NCBI GenBank assembly: GCA_946482635.1
Contig: CAMLSG010000266.1
Location: 1-6,245, forward strand
DNA: 6,245 nucleotides
DNA from: an uncultured Duganella sp.
Lineage (GTDB): Bacteria; Pseudomonadota; Gammaproteobacteria; Burkholderiales; Burkholderiaceae
Direction: 5' to 3'
Below the pieces are notes generated by a model. It was not told the DNA's origin. It worked only from the letters and a program-made list of their open reading frames with translations, and did not search any database. Positions 1 to 6,245 of the stretch are shown piece by piece; position 1 is the first letter of the stretch; every line of letters begins with the position of its first letter. A program made the position numbers and the translations under genes.

Positions 1-517
1 TGCGCGCCACTTCCAGCGCCAGCGCCTTGGTGAAGCCGTGCACGCCGGCCTTGGCCGCCGAGTAGTTGGTCTGGCCGAAAGCGCCCTTCTGGCCGTTCAC
101 CGAGGAGATGTTGATGATGCGGCCCCAGCCACGGTCCACCATGCCATCCGCTACCGGCTTGGTCATGTTGAACACGGAGTCCAGGTTGGTCTTCATCACG
201 GCGTCCCAATTGACCTTGTCCATCTTCTTGAAGGTCATGTCGCGGGTGATACCGGCGTTATTCACCAGCACGTCAACCGGGCCGATGTCGCGCTCGACTG
301 CCGCGATGCAGGTTTGTGCCGAATCGTAATCCGACACATCGCAAGGATAGGCCGTGAAGTTATAGCCCTGGTCCTTCATCGTGGCCAGCCACGACTCATG
401 CGTCTTATTGCTCGGGGAATACGTGGTTACCACTTTGTAGCCCAGTGCGACCATCTTGATGCAGATCGCTTCGCCCAGACCACCCATGCCGCCCGTTACT
501 AATGCAACTCGTGCCAT
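1..517 (-). CDS. phaB: Acetoacetyl-CoA reductase PhaB (NADPH-dependent SDR), C-terminus cut by window edge
   Basis: PhaB reduces acetoacetyl-CoA to (R)-3-hydroxybutyryl-CoA, the monomer for PHB synthesis, in the cytoplasm. The start is the ATG at 517-515, preceded by AGGGGA (530-525) with a 7 nt spacer. Residues 1-172 are visible; the family is about 246 aa, so roughly the last 75 residues lie outside the window. The translation begins MARVALVTGGMGGLGEA, giving the Rossmann glycine-rich loop (TGGMGGLG, residues 8-15). It continues with CDVSD (59-63), the NNAG motif (86-89), and the catalytic triad Ser139, Tyr152 and Lys156 (NISSVNGQKG, then YSAAK). WGRIINISSVNGQKG closely matches known PhaB proteins. 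It lies 31 bp downstream of phaA on the same strand, so the two are very probably cotranscribed. FabG-type 3-oxoacyl-ACP reductase is the main alternative, but phaA linkage and the sequence favour PhaB. Confidence 0.95.
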   Translation of the reverse strand, partial: MARVALVTGGMGGLGEAICIKMVALGYKVVTTYSPSNKTHESWLATMKDQGYNFTAYPCDVSDYDSAQTCIAAVERDIGPVDVLVNNAGITRDMTFKKMDKVNWDAVMKTNLDSVFNMTKPVADGMVDRGWGRIINISSVNGQKGAFGQTNYSAAKAGVHGFTKALALEVAR

Positions 518-548
518 TTAATGTTCCCCTATTTATCTAAACGTAAGC

Positions 549-1727
549 TTATTCCCGCTCAACTGCCAGTGCTACGCCCATGCCACCGCCGATGCACAGC
601 GAGGCCAGGCCCTTCTTAGCGTCACGGCGAACCATTTCATGCAGCAGGGTCACCAGGATGCGGGCGCCGGAAGCGCCGATCGGGTGGCCGATTGCAATCG
701 CGCCGCCATTGACGTTGATCTTGCTGGTGTCCCAGCCCATTTCCTTGTTCACGGCGCAGGCTTGCGCGGCGAACGCTTCGTTGATTTCCATCAGGTCCAG
801 GTCCTGTGGCGACCAGCCGGCTTTTTTCAGGCACAGCTGCGAAGCGGGGACCGGGCCCATGCCCATGTAGGCTGGATCCAGGCCGGACGAGGCATAAGCC
901 TTGATGCGTGCCAGCGGGGTCAGGCCCAGTTCCTTGGCCTGCCTGGCGGACATCATCATCACGGCTGCCGCGCCGTCGTTGATGCCGGAAGCATTGCCGG
1001 CGGTGACAGAGCCAGCCTTGTCGAAGGCTGGGCGCAGGCCGGACAGCGCTTCCAGGGTCGAACCCGGCTTCACGTACTCGTCCTGGTCGAAGAAGATGCT
1101 GCCCTTTTTCTGCACGATTTCCAGCGGCAGGATCTCGTCCTTGAATTTGCCGGCCTTTTGCGCGGCTTCCGCTTTCAGCTGCGACTGCAGCGCGAATTCA
1201 TCTTGCTGGCTGCGCGAGATATCGTATTTCTTCGCGACGTTCTCGGCGGTGATGCCCATGTGGTACTGGTTGTACACGTCCCACAGGCCGTCCACGATCA
1301 TCGTGTCGACCATCTTGGCGTCGCCCATGCGGAAGCCGTCGCGCGAGCCGTTCAGCACGTGCGGCGAGGCGCTCATGTTTTCCTGGCCGCCGGCGATGAT
1401 GATGTTGGCGTCGCCGCACTTGATGGCTTGTGCTGCGAGGTGGGTGGCTTTCAGGCCGCTGCCGCACACCTTGTTGATGGTATAGCCCGGGATAGCACTA
1501 GGCAGGCCGGACTTGATCACGGCCTGGCGTGCGGGATTCTGGCCAACGCCAGCAGTCAACACCTGGCCCATGATCACTTCGCTGACCAGGTTCGGGTCGA
1601 TGCCAGTCTGGGCCAACAGGCCCTTGATGACATGGGCGCCCAGCTCTGCTGCCGGGGTCTTGGCCAGGGAACCGCCGAACTTGCCAACGGCGGTACGGCC
1701 TGCTGCAACAATTACTACATCATCCAT
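549..1727 (-). CDS. phaA: Acetyl-CoA C-acetyltransferase (beta-ketothiolase) PhaA
   Basis: PhaA condenses two acetyl-CoA into acetoacetyl-CoA, the first step of PHB synthesis; it is a soluble biosynthetic thiolase, usually a homotetramer. The 392 aa length is normal for the family (about 390-394). Visible active-site elements are the nucleophile Cys88 in NKVCGSG (85-91), the NEAFAAQ motif (316-322), His348 in GHPIGASG (347-354), and Cys378 in CIGGGMG (378-384). The protein starts [19 protein letters not shown], typical of thiolase N-termini. The start at 1727-1725 is supported by GGAG (1738-1735) with a 7 nt spacer. It lies between the phasin-like gene (75 bp upstream) and phaB (31 bp downstream), all in one direction. 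A generic acetyl-CoA acetyltransferase (atoB) is the alternative name; the phaB neighbour favours phaA. Confidence 0.97.
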   Translation of the reverse strand: MDDVVIVAAGRTAVGKFGGSLAKTPAAELGAHVIKGLLAQTGIDPNLVSEVIMGQVLTAGVGQNPARQAVIKSGLPSAIPGYTINKVCGSGLKATHLAAQAIKCGDANIIIAGGQENMSASPHVLNGSRDGFRMGDAKMVDTMIVDGLWDVYNQYHMGITAENVAKKYDISRSQQDEFALQSQLKAEAAQKAGKFKDEILPLEIVQKKGSIFFDQDEYVKPGSTLEALSGLRPAFDKAGSVTAGNASGINDGAAAVMMMSARQAKELGLTPLARIKAYASSGLDPAYMGMGPVPASQLCLKKAGWSPQDLDLMEINEAFAAQACAVNKEMGWDTSKINVNGGAIAIGHPIGASGARILVTLLHEMVRRDAKKGLASLCIGGGMGVALAVERE

Positions 1728-1748
1728 TCTGCTTCTCCGGGAGTGGTA

Positions 1749-1761
1749 TGAAAAACTTTCA
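1749..1761. promoter_or_regulatory. Candidate MetR-type binding box upstream of phaA
   Basis: TGAAAAACTTTCA fits the MetR consensus TGAA-N5-TTCA and is palindromic at five of six paired positions. It lies 21 bp upstream of the phaA start codon. It resembles the metR-metE box at 3114-3126 beyond the core: both read GTATGAAAA, two variable bases, TTTCA, then ATGCAT downstream (directly here, after 5 extra bases there). The motif match is seen in the sequence; binding by MetR is inference. Confidence 0.4.
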
Positions 1762-1802
1762 ATGCATTCTAGCTAAGTGCCATGCGTGCGGCCAGCTATG
1801 GC

Positions 1803-2075
1803 CTACCGGAACAGTGGCTTATTCAAAGCTACCTCTGTTGCCTCACGTCCATAAGCTTGCGCACGGTCAATAGCGTGCTTGCCCTGGTCGGTTGCCATTT
1901 GCAGCAGGTCTTGTGGATGCTGGATGGCGAGGAATTCGTTGGAGGCTGCGGTCATGGCAGCGAGAGAAGCCAGTGCGGTATCACGATGCCAGTCACAAAT
2001 GCTGGCGAAGCTGGCGAGTTGCGCGTCAAAAGCCGCTTGTGCGGCGCGAGAAAATTCGTCGTTGAACGCGTACAT
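1803..2075 (-). CDS. Short phasin-like protein (PHB granule-associated), 90 aa
   Basis: Phasins coat PHB granules and control their number and size. This 90 aa protein begins MYAFNDEFSRAAQAAFDAQL and contains NEFLAIQHPQDLLQM (46-60), then QAYGREATEVA (73-83). These resemble the conserved core of the Phasin_2 family (PF09361: a DPQELL-like motif followed by an AYxR segment). It is Ala-rich, predicted mostly helical, and has no signal peptide or membrane segment. Usual phasins are about 180-190 aa, so only the N-terminal half or core is present; no continuation follows the stop. Two start codons lie 6 bp apart (2081 and 2075). I chose 2075 because AAGGAG (2088-2083) is 7 nt from it but only 1 nt from the other, which would give 92 aa. 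It leads phaA and phaB on the same strand, which supports a PHB role. Family assignment is from recognition, not a search. Confidence 0.8.
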   Translation of the reverse strand: MYAFNDEFSRAAQAAFDAQLASFASICDWHRDTALASLAAMTAASNEFLAIQHPQDLLQMATDQGKHAIDRAQAYGREATEVALNKPLFR

Positions 2076-2082
2076 GCCCATG

Positions 2083-2088
2083 CTCCTT
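2083..2088 (-). promoter_or_regulatory. Ribosome binding site deciding the phasin start
   Basis: AAGGAG on the minus strand is a strong Shine-Dalgarno sequence. Its spacer is 7 nt to the ATG at 2075 and only 1 nt to the ATG at 2081. The downstream ATG is therefore the more likely initiation codon. Confidence 0.7.
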
Positions 2089-2124
2089 CAATTGATCGGT
2101 GGCTGAGATACCGCAAGACTTCTC

Positions 2125-2130
2125 ATGTTA
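2125..2130 (-). promoter_or_regulatory. Candidate -10 element of the phasin-phaAB promoter
   Basis: TAACAT on the minus strand matches the sigma-70 -10 consensus TATAAT at four of six positions. It would set transcription start near 2118, leaving a leader of about 42 nt before the phasin start. That start point places the centre of the FNR-type box (2159.5) at about -41.5, the classical class II activator position, where FNR replaces a good -35 element. The assignment depends on that spacing and is inferred. Confidence 0.4.
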
Positions 2131-2152
2131 GTGCGCGATTCCTGACAAACGT

Positions 2153-2166
2153 TTGATAAACATCAA
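2153..2166. promoter_or_regulatory. FNR/ANR-type binding box upstream of the phasin-phaAB operon
   Basis: TTGATAAACATCAA is an exact match to the FNR/ANR consensus TTGAT-N4-ATCAA, a perfect palindrome in both 5 bp arms. It lies in the gap between the end of metR (2202) and the phasin start (2075), 77 bp upstream of the latter. No plus-strand gene begins nearby, so the phasin gene is the only plausible target. FNR-family regulators activate genes under low oxygen through an iron-sulfur cluster. The motif is seen directly; oxygen control of PHB genes here is inferred. Confidence 0.65.
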
Positions 2167-2201
2167 GGCTGCTTTCATTTTGCATAAATCTCTTAACGAT
2201 G

Positions 2202-3110
2202 TCACGACAATAACTTGATACCGTCAAGCGTGGCGGCGCACTGCTCGCGTATCACGTTGACGAAGTCGGCCACGTAAGCCTTGTGCTGCAAGGCTGGCGG
2301 CACTGAAACAAAGAGGTCGCTCCACAATCCTGTCTCGCCGATCGGGCGGGCAATGACGTAGTCGTAGTCAACGTAATTCTTGATGGCCCAATTCGGCAAT
2401 GCCGCCACACCGCGCCGGCTTGCAACCAGTTGCAGAATCATGACCGTGAGTTCAGCGGTGCGGCGCTGGAACTCAATGCCGGCGGGGCGCAACACTTCGC
2501 GGATCAGGTCGATGCGCGTTTCCGGTACCGGGTAGGTGATCAGGGTTTCGCCTTCAAAGTCTTGCGCCGAGAGGCGGCGTTGCGTGGCGAGGCGATGCTT
2601 CTGCGCCATCACGGTCAGGATCTCGAAGCGGAACAAGGGGAAGGTCGAGTACTCGGCGCTGTAGTCGGAACCGATGACCAGGTCGGCGGCGCCATTACGC
2701 AACAGGTCGGCCGGTTCGCTGTGGAAGCCGGAGACCAGGTCGATTTCCACTTCCGGCCAGCGCGTGCGGAAGGCATCCATCACCGGCATCAGCCAGTCGA
2801 AGCATGTATGGCATTCAAGCGCCACGCGCAATTGGCCTGTGTCGCCTTGCGACAGGCGCAGTACGTCGCGCTCGGCTTTTTCGACTTCCGGCAGCAGGGT
2901 ATCGGCCAGTCTCAGCAGCCTTTCACCGGTTGCCGTAAAGCCGATTGGTATCGATTTACGCTCAAACAGCGGCGTACCGTAGCGATCTTCCAGCAACTTT
3001 ATCTGATGTGACAAAGCCGACTGGGTCAGGTTCAGCAGTTGGGCCGCCTTGACCAGGCTACCGGAGGAGCGAAGCGCAGACAGCGTGCGCAGGTGACGAA
3101 TCTCGAGCAT
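2202..3110 (-). CDS. metR: LysR-type transcriptional regulator MetR
   Basis: MetR is a cytoplasmic DNA-binding activator of methionine biosynthesis genes, chiefly metE, with homocysteine as co-effector. The 302 aa protein has the LysR layout. The N-terminal winged helix-turn-helix spans residues 1-60 (MLEIRHLRTLSALRSSGSL, then TQSALSHQIKLLE at 29-41 as recognition helix region). A periplasmic-binding-protein-like effector domain follows from about 90 to 300. MetR-specific features include the ECHTC motif (99-103, ECHSC in E. coli), LITYPV (190-195) and VASRRGVAALPNW (229-241), all close to E. coli MetR. Divergent placement next to metE is the classical MetR arrangement. The ATG at 3110-3108 aligns with the E. 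coli start (MIEVKHLKTL), although no clear Shine-Dalgarno precedes it. A perfect MetR box lies 3 bp upstream, suggesting autoregulation. Confidence 0.95.
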   Translation of the reverse strand: MLEIRHLRTLSALRSSGSLVKAAQLLNLTQSALSHQIKLLEDRYGTPLFERKSIPIGFTATGERLLRLADTLLPEVEKAERDVLRLSQGDTGQLRVALECHTCFDWLMPVMDAFRTRWPEVEIDLVSGFHSEPADLLRNGAADLVIGSDYSAEYSTFPLFRFEILTVMAQKHRLATQRRLSAQDFEGETLITYPVPETRIDLIREVLRPAGIEFQRRTAELTVMILQLVASRRGVAALPNWAIKNYVDYDYVIARPIGETGLWSDLFVSVPPALQHKAYVADFVNVIREQCAATLDGIKLLS

Positions 3111-3113
3111 GTA

Positions 3114-3126
3114 TGAAAAGTTTTCA
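3114..3126. promoter_or_regulatory. MetR operator between metR and metE
   Basis: TGAAAAGTTTTCA is a perfect 13 bp palindrome (6+1+6) that fits the MetR consensus TGAA-N5-TTCA. It lies 3 bp upstream of the metR start codon. Its centre is about 45 bp upstream of the metE start point predicted from the -10 at 3153-3158, a normal position for LysR-type activation. It could serve both metE activation and metR autorepression. A degenerate second copy may lie at 3137-3149 (TAAAAAGTTTCGT, 9 of 13 matches); metE regions in enteric bacteria carry two MetR sites. Confidence 0.75.
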
Positions 3127-3152
3127 AGTTAATGCATAAAAAGTTTCGTTTT

Positions 3153-3158
3153 TATTAT
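3153..3158 (+). promoter_or_regulatory. Candidate metE -10 element
   Basis: TATTAT matches TATAAT at five of six positions. No good -35 hexamer lies at the usual distance, as expected for an activator-dependent promoter. The predicted start point near 3165 would leave a leader of about 38 nt before the metE ATG at 3203. It overlaps the metR -10 candidate on the other strand. Confidence 0.4.
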
Positions 3159-3159
3159 A
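3154..3159 (-). promoter_or_regulatory. Candidate metR -10 element
   Basis: The minus strand reads TATAAT, a perfect -10 hexamer. It would start metR transcription near 3147, about 37 nt before the metR start codon, and would put the 3114-3126 MetR box inside the leader. No convincing -35 is seen. It shares five bases with the metE -10 candidate. Confidence 0.4.
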
Positions 3160-3202
3160 TGCCGTCATGCCGCAAACTGTACTTCACCAATATTTCTTAA
3201 GC

Positions 3203-5542
3203 ATGACAAAAATGAAACTCGTACAAACTCATATCCCTGGCTTTCCACGCATCGGCGCCGCGCGTGAATTGAAATTCGCCCTGGAGCGATTCTGGCGCGG
3301 CGAATCGTCCGAAGCGGCGCTGCAAGAGACTGCCAGCAATCTCCGTGCCCGCCACTGGGAAACCCAGCGCCGGCACGGCCTGGATTTCGTCACAGTGGGC
3401 GACTTCGCCTTGTACGACCATGTAGCCAACCATATCCAGCTGTTCGGCTGCGAACCCGCGCGCTTCGGTTTCACCGGCGAGGAAACGCCGCTGGCGCGCT
3501 ATTTCGCCATGGCGCGCGGCGACAGTGCACATGCATCGTGCGGCTGCGGCCATAATGGTGCAGCGCTGGAAATGACCAAGTGGTTCGACACCAACTACCA
3601 CTACCTGGTGCCGGAATTCAACGAATCCACTTCTTTCGAGCTGTACAGCAAGCGCCTGCTGGACGAAGTCAGCGAAGCGCGCGCCGCCGGCCACAAGGTG
3701 AAGGCTGTGCTGCTCGGCCCACTGACCTTCCTTTGGCTGGGCAAGGAACGCGAGGCTGCCTCTGGCTTCAGCCGTCTCGACCTGCTCGACCGCCTGCTGC
3801 CACTTTACAGCCGCCTGCTGATGCAACTGCGCGCCGCCGGCGCCGAATGGGTGCAACTCGATGAGCCGATCCTTGGCCTCGACCTGCCCAATGCCTGGCG
3901 CAATGCCTTCGAACCCGCCTACTGGCTGCTCAATCAAGCGGGCGCCCAACTGATCGTCGCTACCTATTTCTCGCCGCTGGAAGAAAACGTCAGCCTGGCC
4001 TGCCGCCTGCCAGTCGCCGGCCTGCATGTGGATGCGGTGCGCGCCGCCAGCGAGCTGACCAGCGTTGCCGACTGGCTGCCGGCGCACAAGGTACTGTCGA
4101 TCGGCGTGATCGATGGCCGCAACATCTGGCGCACCGATCTCGATGCAGCCATGGCCACGCTGATGCCGGTTCTGGCCAAGCGCAGTGGCCCGGTGTGGCT
4201 GTCGACCTCGTGCTCGCTGCTTCACGTGCCGTACAGCCTGGCAGCGGAACCGGCGCTGGACGACGAGCTGCGTTCGTGGCTGGCCTTCGCTGAAGAAAAG
4301 CTGGCCGAGCTTGCGCTGCTTAAAGCGGCGCTGTCCGCCGACGAAAGGGTATCTGGGCAAGTAGCACGGGGCTTTGCCGAAACGCGCGCGGCACTGGAAG
4401 GCCGCCGCACCAGCACCCGTGTGCACAACACCGATGTGGCCGCACGCATGGCCAGCCTGGCGTCGGACGATGCTGCTGCGTGCCGCAACTCGCCATTCGC
4501 GCAGCGCCAGCATTTGCAACGAGAGCGCCTGCAGTTGCCGGCATTCCCGACCACCACCATCGGTTCCTTCCCGCAGACACAGGAAATCCGCATTGCCCGC
4601 GCGGCCTTCAAGCGCGGCGACTTGTCCGCGAAAGACTACCAGCAGGCGATGCGCGCCGAGATCGCGCATGCCGTCCGCACGCAGGAAGAACTTGGCCTGG
4701 ACGTGCTGGTGCACGGCGAAGCCGAGCGCAACGACATGGTCGAATACTTCGGCGAACAGCTCGATGGTTTCGCGTTCACCGCGAACGGCTGGGTGCAATC
4801 CTACGGCTCGCGCTGCGTGAAGCCGCCGGTCATTTACGGCGACGTGCAGCGCCCACAAGCGATGACAGTCGGCTGGACGGAATACGCGCAAAGCCTGACC
4901 GGCAAGCCGATGAAAGGCATGCTGACAGGCCCGGTAACGATCCTGCAGTGGTCCTTCGTGCGTGACGACCAGCCACGCGCCGACACCGCGCAGCAAATTG
5001 CGGCCGCCATCCGTGACGAAGTACGCGACCTGGAAAATGCCGGCATCGCCATCATCCAGATCGACGAGCCAGCCTTGCGTGAAGGCCTGCCGCTGCGCCG
5101 CAGCCGCTGGGATGCTTACCTCGATTGGGCCACGAAAGCTTTCCGCATCAGCGCCGCGGTGGCTGCCGACGCAACCCAGATCCACACGCATATGTGCTAT
5201 GCCGAGTTCAACGACATCTTGCCCGCGATTGCCGCGCTGGATGCGGACGTGATCACGATCGAATCGAGCCGCTCTGCAATGGAGCTGCTGGGCGGCTTCG
5301 CCAGCTTCCGCTATCCGAACGAGATCGGTCCCGGCGTGTACGACATCCATTCGCCACGCGTTCCCGGCAGCGACGAGATCGTGGAGTTGTTGCGCAAGGC
5401 CGCAAAGGTGGTGCCGCCAGCCCAGCTCTGGGTCAACCCGGACTGCGGCCTGAAAACCCGCGCCTGGCCTGAAACGGCTGCCGCCCTGCAAAACATGGTC
5501 GCCGCCGCACAAAAATTACGCGCCGAAGTGGAACTGTCTTAA
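3203..5542 (+). CDS. metE: Cobalamin-independent methionine synthase MetE
   Basis: MetE transfers a methyl group from 5-methyltetrahydropteroyltri-L-glutamate to homocysteine, giving methionine without B12, in the cytoplasm. From the 3203 start it has 779 aa (E. coli 753). The N-terminal barrel begins with IPGFPRIG; the catalytic C-terminal barrel begins near [12 protein letters not shown] (448-459), holding the homocysteine-binding Ile453-Ser455 segment. Zinc ligands are His663 and Cys665 (HMC), Glu687 (TIESSRS) and Cys748 (NPDCGLKTR); His716 in DIHSPR is the catalytic histidine. All five keep a constant offset of 22 from E. coli numbering (641, 643, 665, 726, 694). The start is uncertain. 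An ATG at 3167 lies about 2 nt from the predicted transcription start, and the ATGs at 3203 and 3212 both lack a strong ribosome site; 3212 best matches the E. coli N-terminus. It is divergent from its regulator metR. Confidence 0.97.
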   Translation: MTKMKLVQTHIPGFPRIGAARELKFALERFWRGESSEAALQETASNLRARHWETQRRHGLDFVTVGDFALYDHVANHIQLFGCEPARFGFTGEETPLARYFAMARGDSAHASCGCGHNGAALEMTKWFDTNYHYLVPEFNESTSFELYSKRLLDEVSEARAAGHKVKAVLLGPLTFLWLGKEREAASGFSRLDLLDRLLPLYSRLLMQLRAAGAEWVQLDEPILGLDLPNAWRNAFEPAYWLLNQAGAQLIVATYFSPLEENVSLACRLPVAGLHVDAVRAASELTSVADWLPAHKVLSIGVIDGRNIWRTDLDAAMATLMPVLAKRSGPVWLSTSCSLLHVPYSLAAEPALDDELRSWLAFAEEKLAELALLKAALSADERVSGQVARGFAETRAALEGRRTSTRVHNTDVAARMASLASDDAAACRNSPFAQRQHLQRERLQLPAFPTTTIGSFPQTQEIRIARAAFKRGDLSAKDYQQAMRAEIAHAVRTQEELGLDVLVHGEAERNDMVEYFGEQLDGFAFTANGWVQSYGSRCVKPPVIYGDVQRPQAMTVGWTEYAQSLTGKPMKGMLTGPVTILQWSFVRDDQPRADTAQQIAAAIRDEVRDLENAGIAIIQIDEPALREGLPLRRSRWDAYLDWATKAFRISAAVAADATQIHTHMCYAEFNDILPAIAALDADVITIESSRSAMELLGGFASFRYPNEIGPGVYDIHSPRVPGSDEIVELLRKAAKVVPPAQLWVNPDCGLKTRAWPETAAALQNMVAAAQKLRAEVELS

Positions 5543-5561
5543 TTCACTCCTGTCCCACCTC

Positions 5562-5607
5562 AGAGATTTGCCGGCATATTCGGCGGCTATTGGGCTCTTT
5601 TATTTGG
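5562..5607 (+). terminator. Weak candidate terminator after metE
   Basis: Twenty bases past the metE stop there is an imperfect hairpin, with arms GCCG (5570-5573) and CGGC (5581-5584), possibly extended by AGAG and CTCT outside. It is followed by CTCTTTTATTT. The stem is short and the outer pairing asymmetric, so this is only a plausible end point between the two convergent genes. Confidence 0.25.
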
Positions 5608-6082
5608 GCGTTGCCGTTCGAATATGCTGCTGCACCAAAGCAAGGAAAGCGGCCCGCCCCACCTTACCGGAAAAGGCACGATCGGGAACCACGTGCGCAA
5701 GGTGAGGAGTAACGTAGATCGCAATGTACCCCGGGCGCGAGATGGCTTTAATGACGCCAGGCCAGTAAAAGTAGGTTTTGTTGAACTTCGTTTCCTCCAC
5801 CAGCGCGTCGCCATTAACTTCGATCACGTGATCCGTTAATAGCGAATGGTTTTTACTTGAGTACAACCAGAGGATGTTAAACACAAGTTGAATCCCCCAG
5901 ATTCCAGCGTAAGCCACCGCCATCACCAACAAGGGCGGGTATCCGGAAGGTTCAGTAATCTCGCGCCACAAGATATATCCACACGGTGCAAGGAAAGTTA
6001 GCTGGACCGCCGGTGACAGGAACTGATGGATCATGCTAAAGACGAGCAAATCGGAGAATTTGTTTTCGTACTCAATACGCAT
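5600..6082 (-). CDS. YcxB-like family membrane protein, 160 aa, function unknown
   Basis: This small protein has two predicted transmembrane helices, about residues 20-39 (FLSPAVQLTFLAPCGYILW) and 49-74 (YPPLLVMAVAYAGIWGIQLV onward). A soluble C-terminal domain follows. That domain reads VIEVNGDALVEETKFNKTYFYW (two stretches, 86-107), then GYIAIYVTP (118-126) and HVVPDRAF (130-137), the pattern of YcxB-like proteins (PF14317: a strand-rich PH-like fold ending in an I(I/V)PKRAF-like motif). The biochemical role of the family is unknown. It converges on metE with 57 bp between the stop codons, and its DNA looks less GC-rich than metE, consistent with an accessory gene. The ATG at 6082 has no clear Shine-Dalgarno; Met17 is the next in-frame ATG, also without one. 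The coding call is good and the family call moderate. Confidence 0.75.
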   Translation of the reverse strand: MRIEYENKFSDLLVFSMIHQFLSPAVQLTFLAPCGYILWREITEPSGYPPLLVMAVAYAGIWGIQLVFNILWLYSSKNHSLLTDHVIEVNGDALVEETKFNKTYFYWPGVIKAISRPGYIAIYVTPHLAHVVPDRAFSGKVGRAAFLALVQQHIRTATPK

Positions 6083-6128
6083 ACAAAAGAAAGAGCGGAA
6101 GTCCGCGAAACGTTAATAAGTTTAAAAT

Positions 6129-6134
6129 ATTATC
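6129..6134 (-). promoter_or_regulatory. Weak candidate -10 element for the YcxB-like gene
   Basis: GATAAT on the minus strand matches the -10 consensus at five of six positions and would start transcription near 6122, about 40 nt before the gene. It lies in an AT-rich patch (6114-6140) within the 163 bp with no supported gene at the window end. No clear -35 is seen, so this is tentative. Confidence 0.25.
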
Positions 6135-6245
6135 ATTCTTGCCGGTTGGCACTATCGCCTCGCCTGGAAGCCGCATAAACACTGGGCTCCCCTCCCCAAG
6201 CAAGCTTAAGCAAAGTACAATGCACCCAGCCTGGGCCATGCCCGT

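Noticed and set aside
38..502. A 154-codon plus-strand open frame opposite phaB
   Set aside because: It is antisense to the conserved PhaB reading frame, with no supporting motif.
639..1751. A 370-codon plus-strand open frame opposite phaA
   Set aside because: It is the shadow of a well-conserved thiolase gene; the translation is low in recognisable motifs and has no ribosome site.
1790..1803. Hairpin GGCCA-GCTA-TGGCC at the end of the phasin gene
   Set aside because: The stem is only 5 bp and no T-run follows on either strand, so it is not an intrinsic terminator; readthrough into phaA is more likely.
2430..3011. A 193-codon plus-strand open frame opposite metR
   Set aside because: It is antisense to MetR, whose family features are clear; the translation looks like reversed-strand noise.
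3197..5512. A 771-codon open frame antisense to nearly all of metE
   Set aside because: It mirrors metE codon structure in GC-rich DNA. Its translation (rich in His, Arg, Gln, Gly) resembles no family, while metE has every catalytic residue.
6216..6240. TACAAT (6216-6221) as a plus-strand -10, with an ATG at 6238 as a new gene start
   Set aside because: No -35 lies at the proper distance, no ribosome site precedes the ATG, and fewer than three codons are visible before the window ends.

Overview
This 6.2 kb window looks like the chromosome of a betaproteobacterium, most likely of the Oxalobacteraceae/Burkholderiales type. The evidence is GC-rich coding DNA, a typical betaproteobacterial polyhydroxybutyrate (PHB) phaA-phaB pair, and a divergent metR/metE locus. 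The assignment rests on protein resemblance from memory, not on a database search.

Layout. Positions 1-2075, all on the minus strand, hold a likely PHB operon that reads right to left: a short phasin-like protein (1803-2075), acetyl-CoA acetyltransferase PhaA (549-1727) and acetoacetyl-CoA reductase PhaB (1-517, cut by the window edge after residue 172). Positions 2202-3110 (minus) encode the LysR-type regulator MetR. Divergent from it is metE (3203-5542, plus), the cobalamin-independent methionine synthase, with all four zinc ligands and the catalytic histidine in place. Converging on metE is a two-transmembrane YcxB-like protein (5600-6082, minus). The last 163 bases hold no gene I can support.

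How the parts work together. PhaA condenses two acetyl-CoA, PhaB reduces the product to (R)-3-hydroxybutyryl-CoA with NADPH, and phasins coat the resulting PHB granule; the polymerase gene phaC is not in the window. MetR normally activates metE in response to homocysteine. The 92 bp metR-metE gap carries a perfect 13 bp MetR palindrome (3114-3126) and overlapping divergent -10 elements.

The most interesting signals are regulatory. A perfect FNR/ANR-type box, TTGATAAACATCAA (2153-2166), lies upstream of the phasin gene. A -10-like element sits at the spacing expected of a class II FNR-activated promoter, which suggests oxygen-responsive PHB expression. A second MetR-type box (1749-1761) lies just upstream of phaA and shares flanking sequence with the metR-metE box, hinting at a link between methionine control and PHB synthesis. 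The phasin-like protein is about half the usual length. I see no mobile elements, CRISPR arrays, tRNA or rRNA genes, and no clear new multi-gene system.
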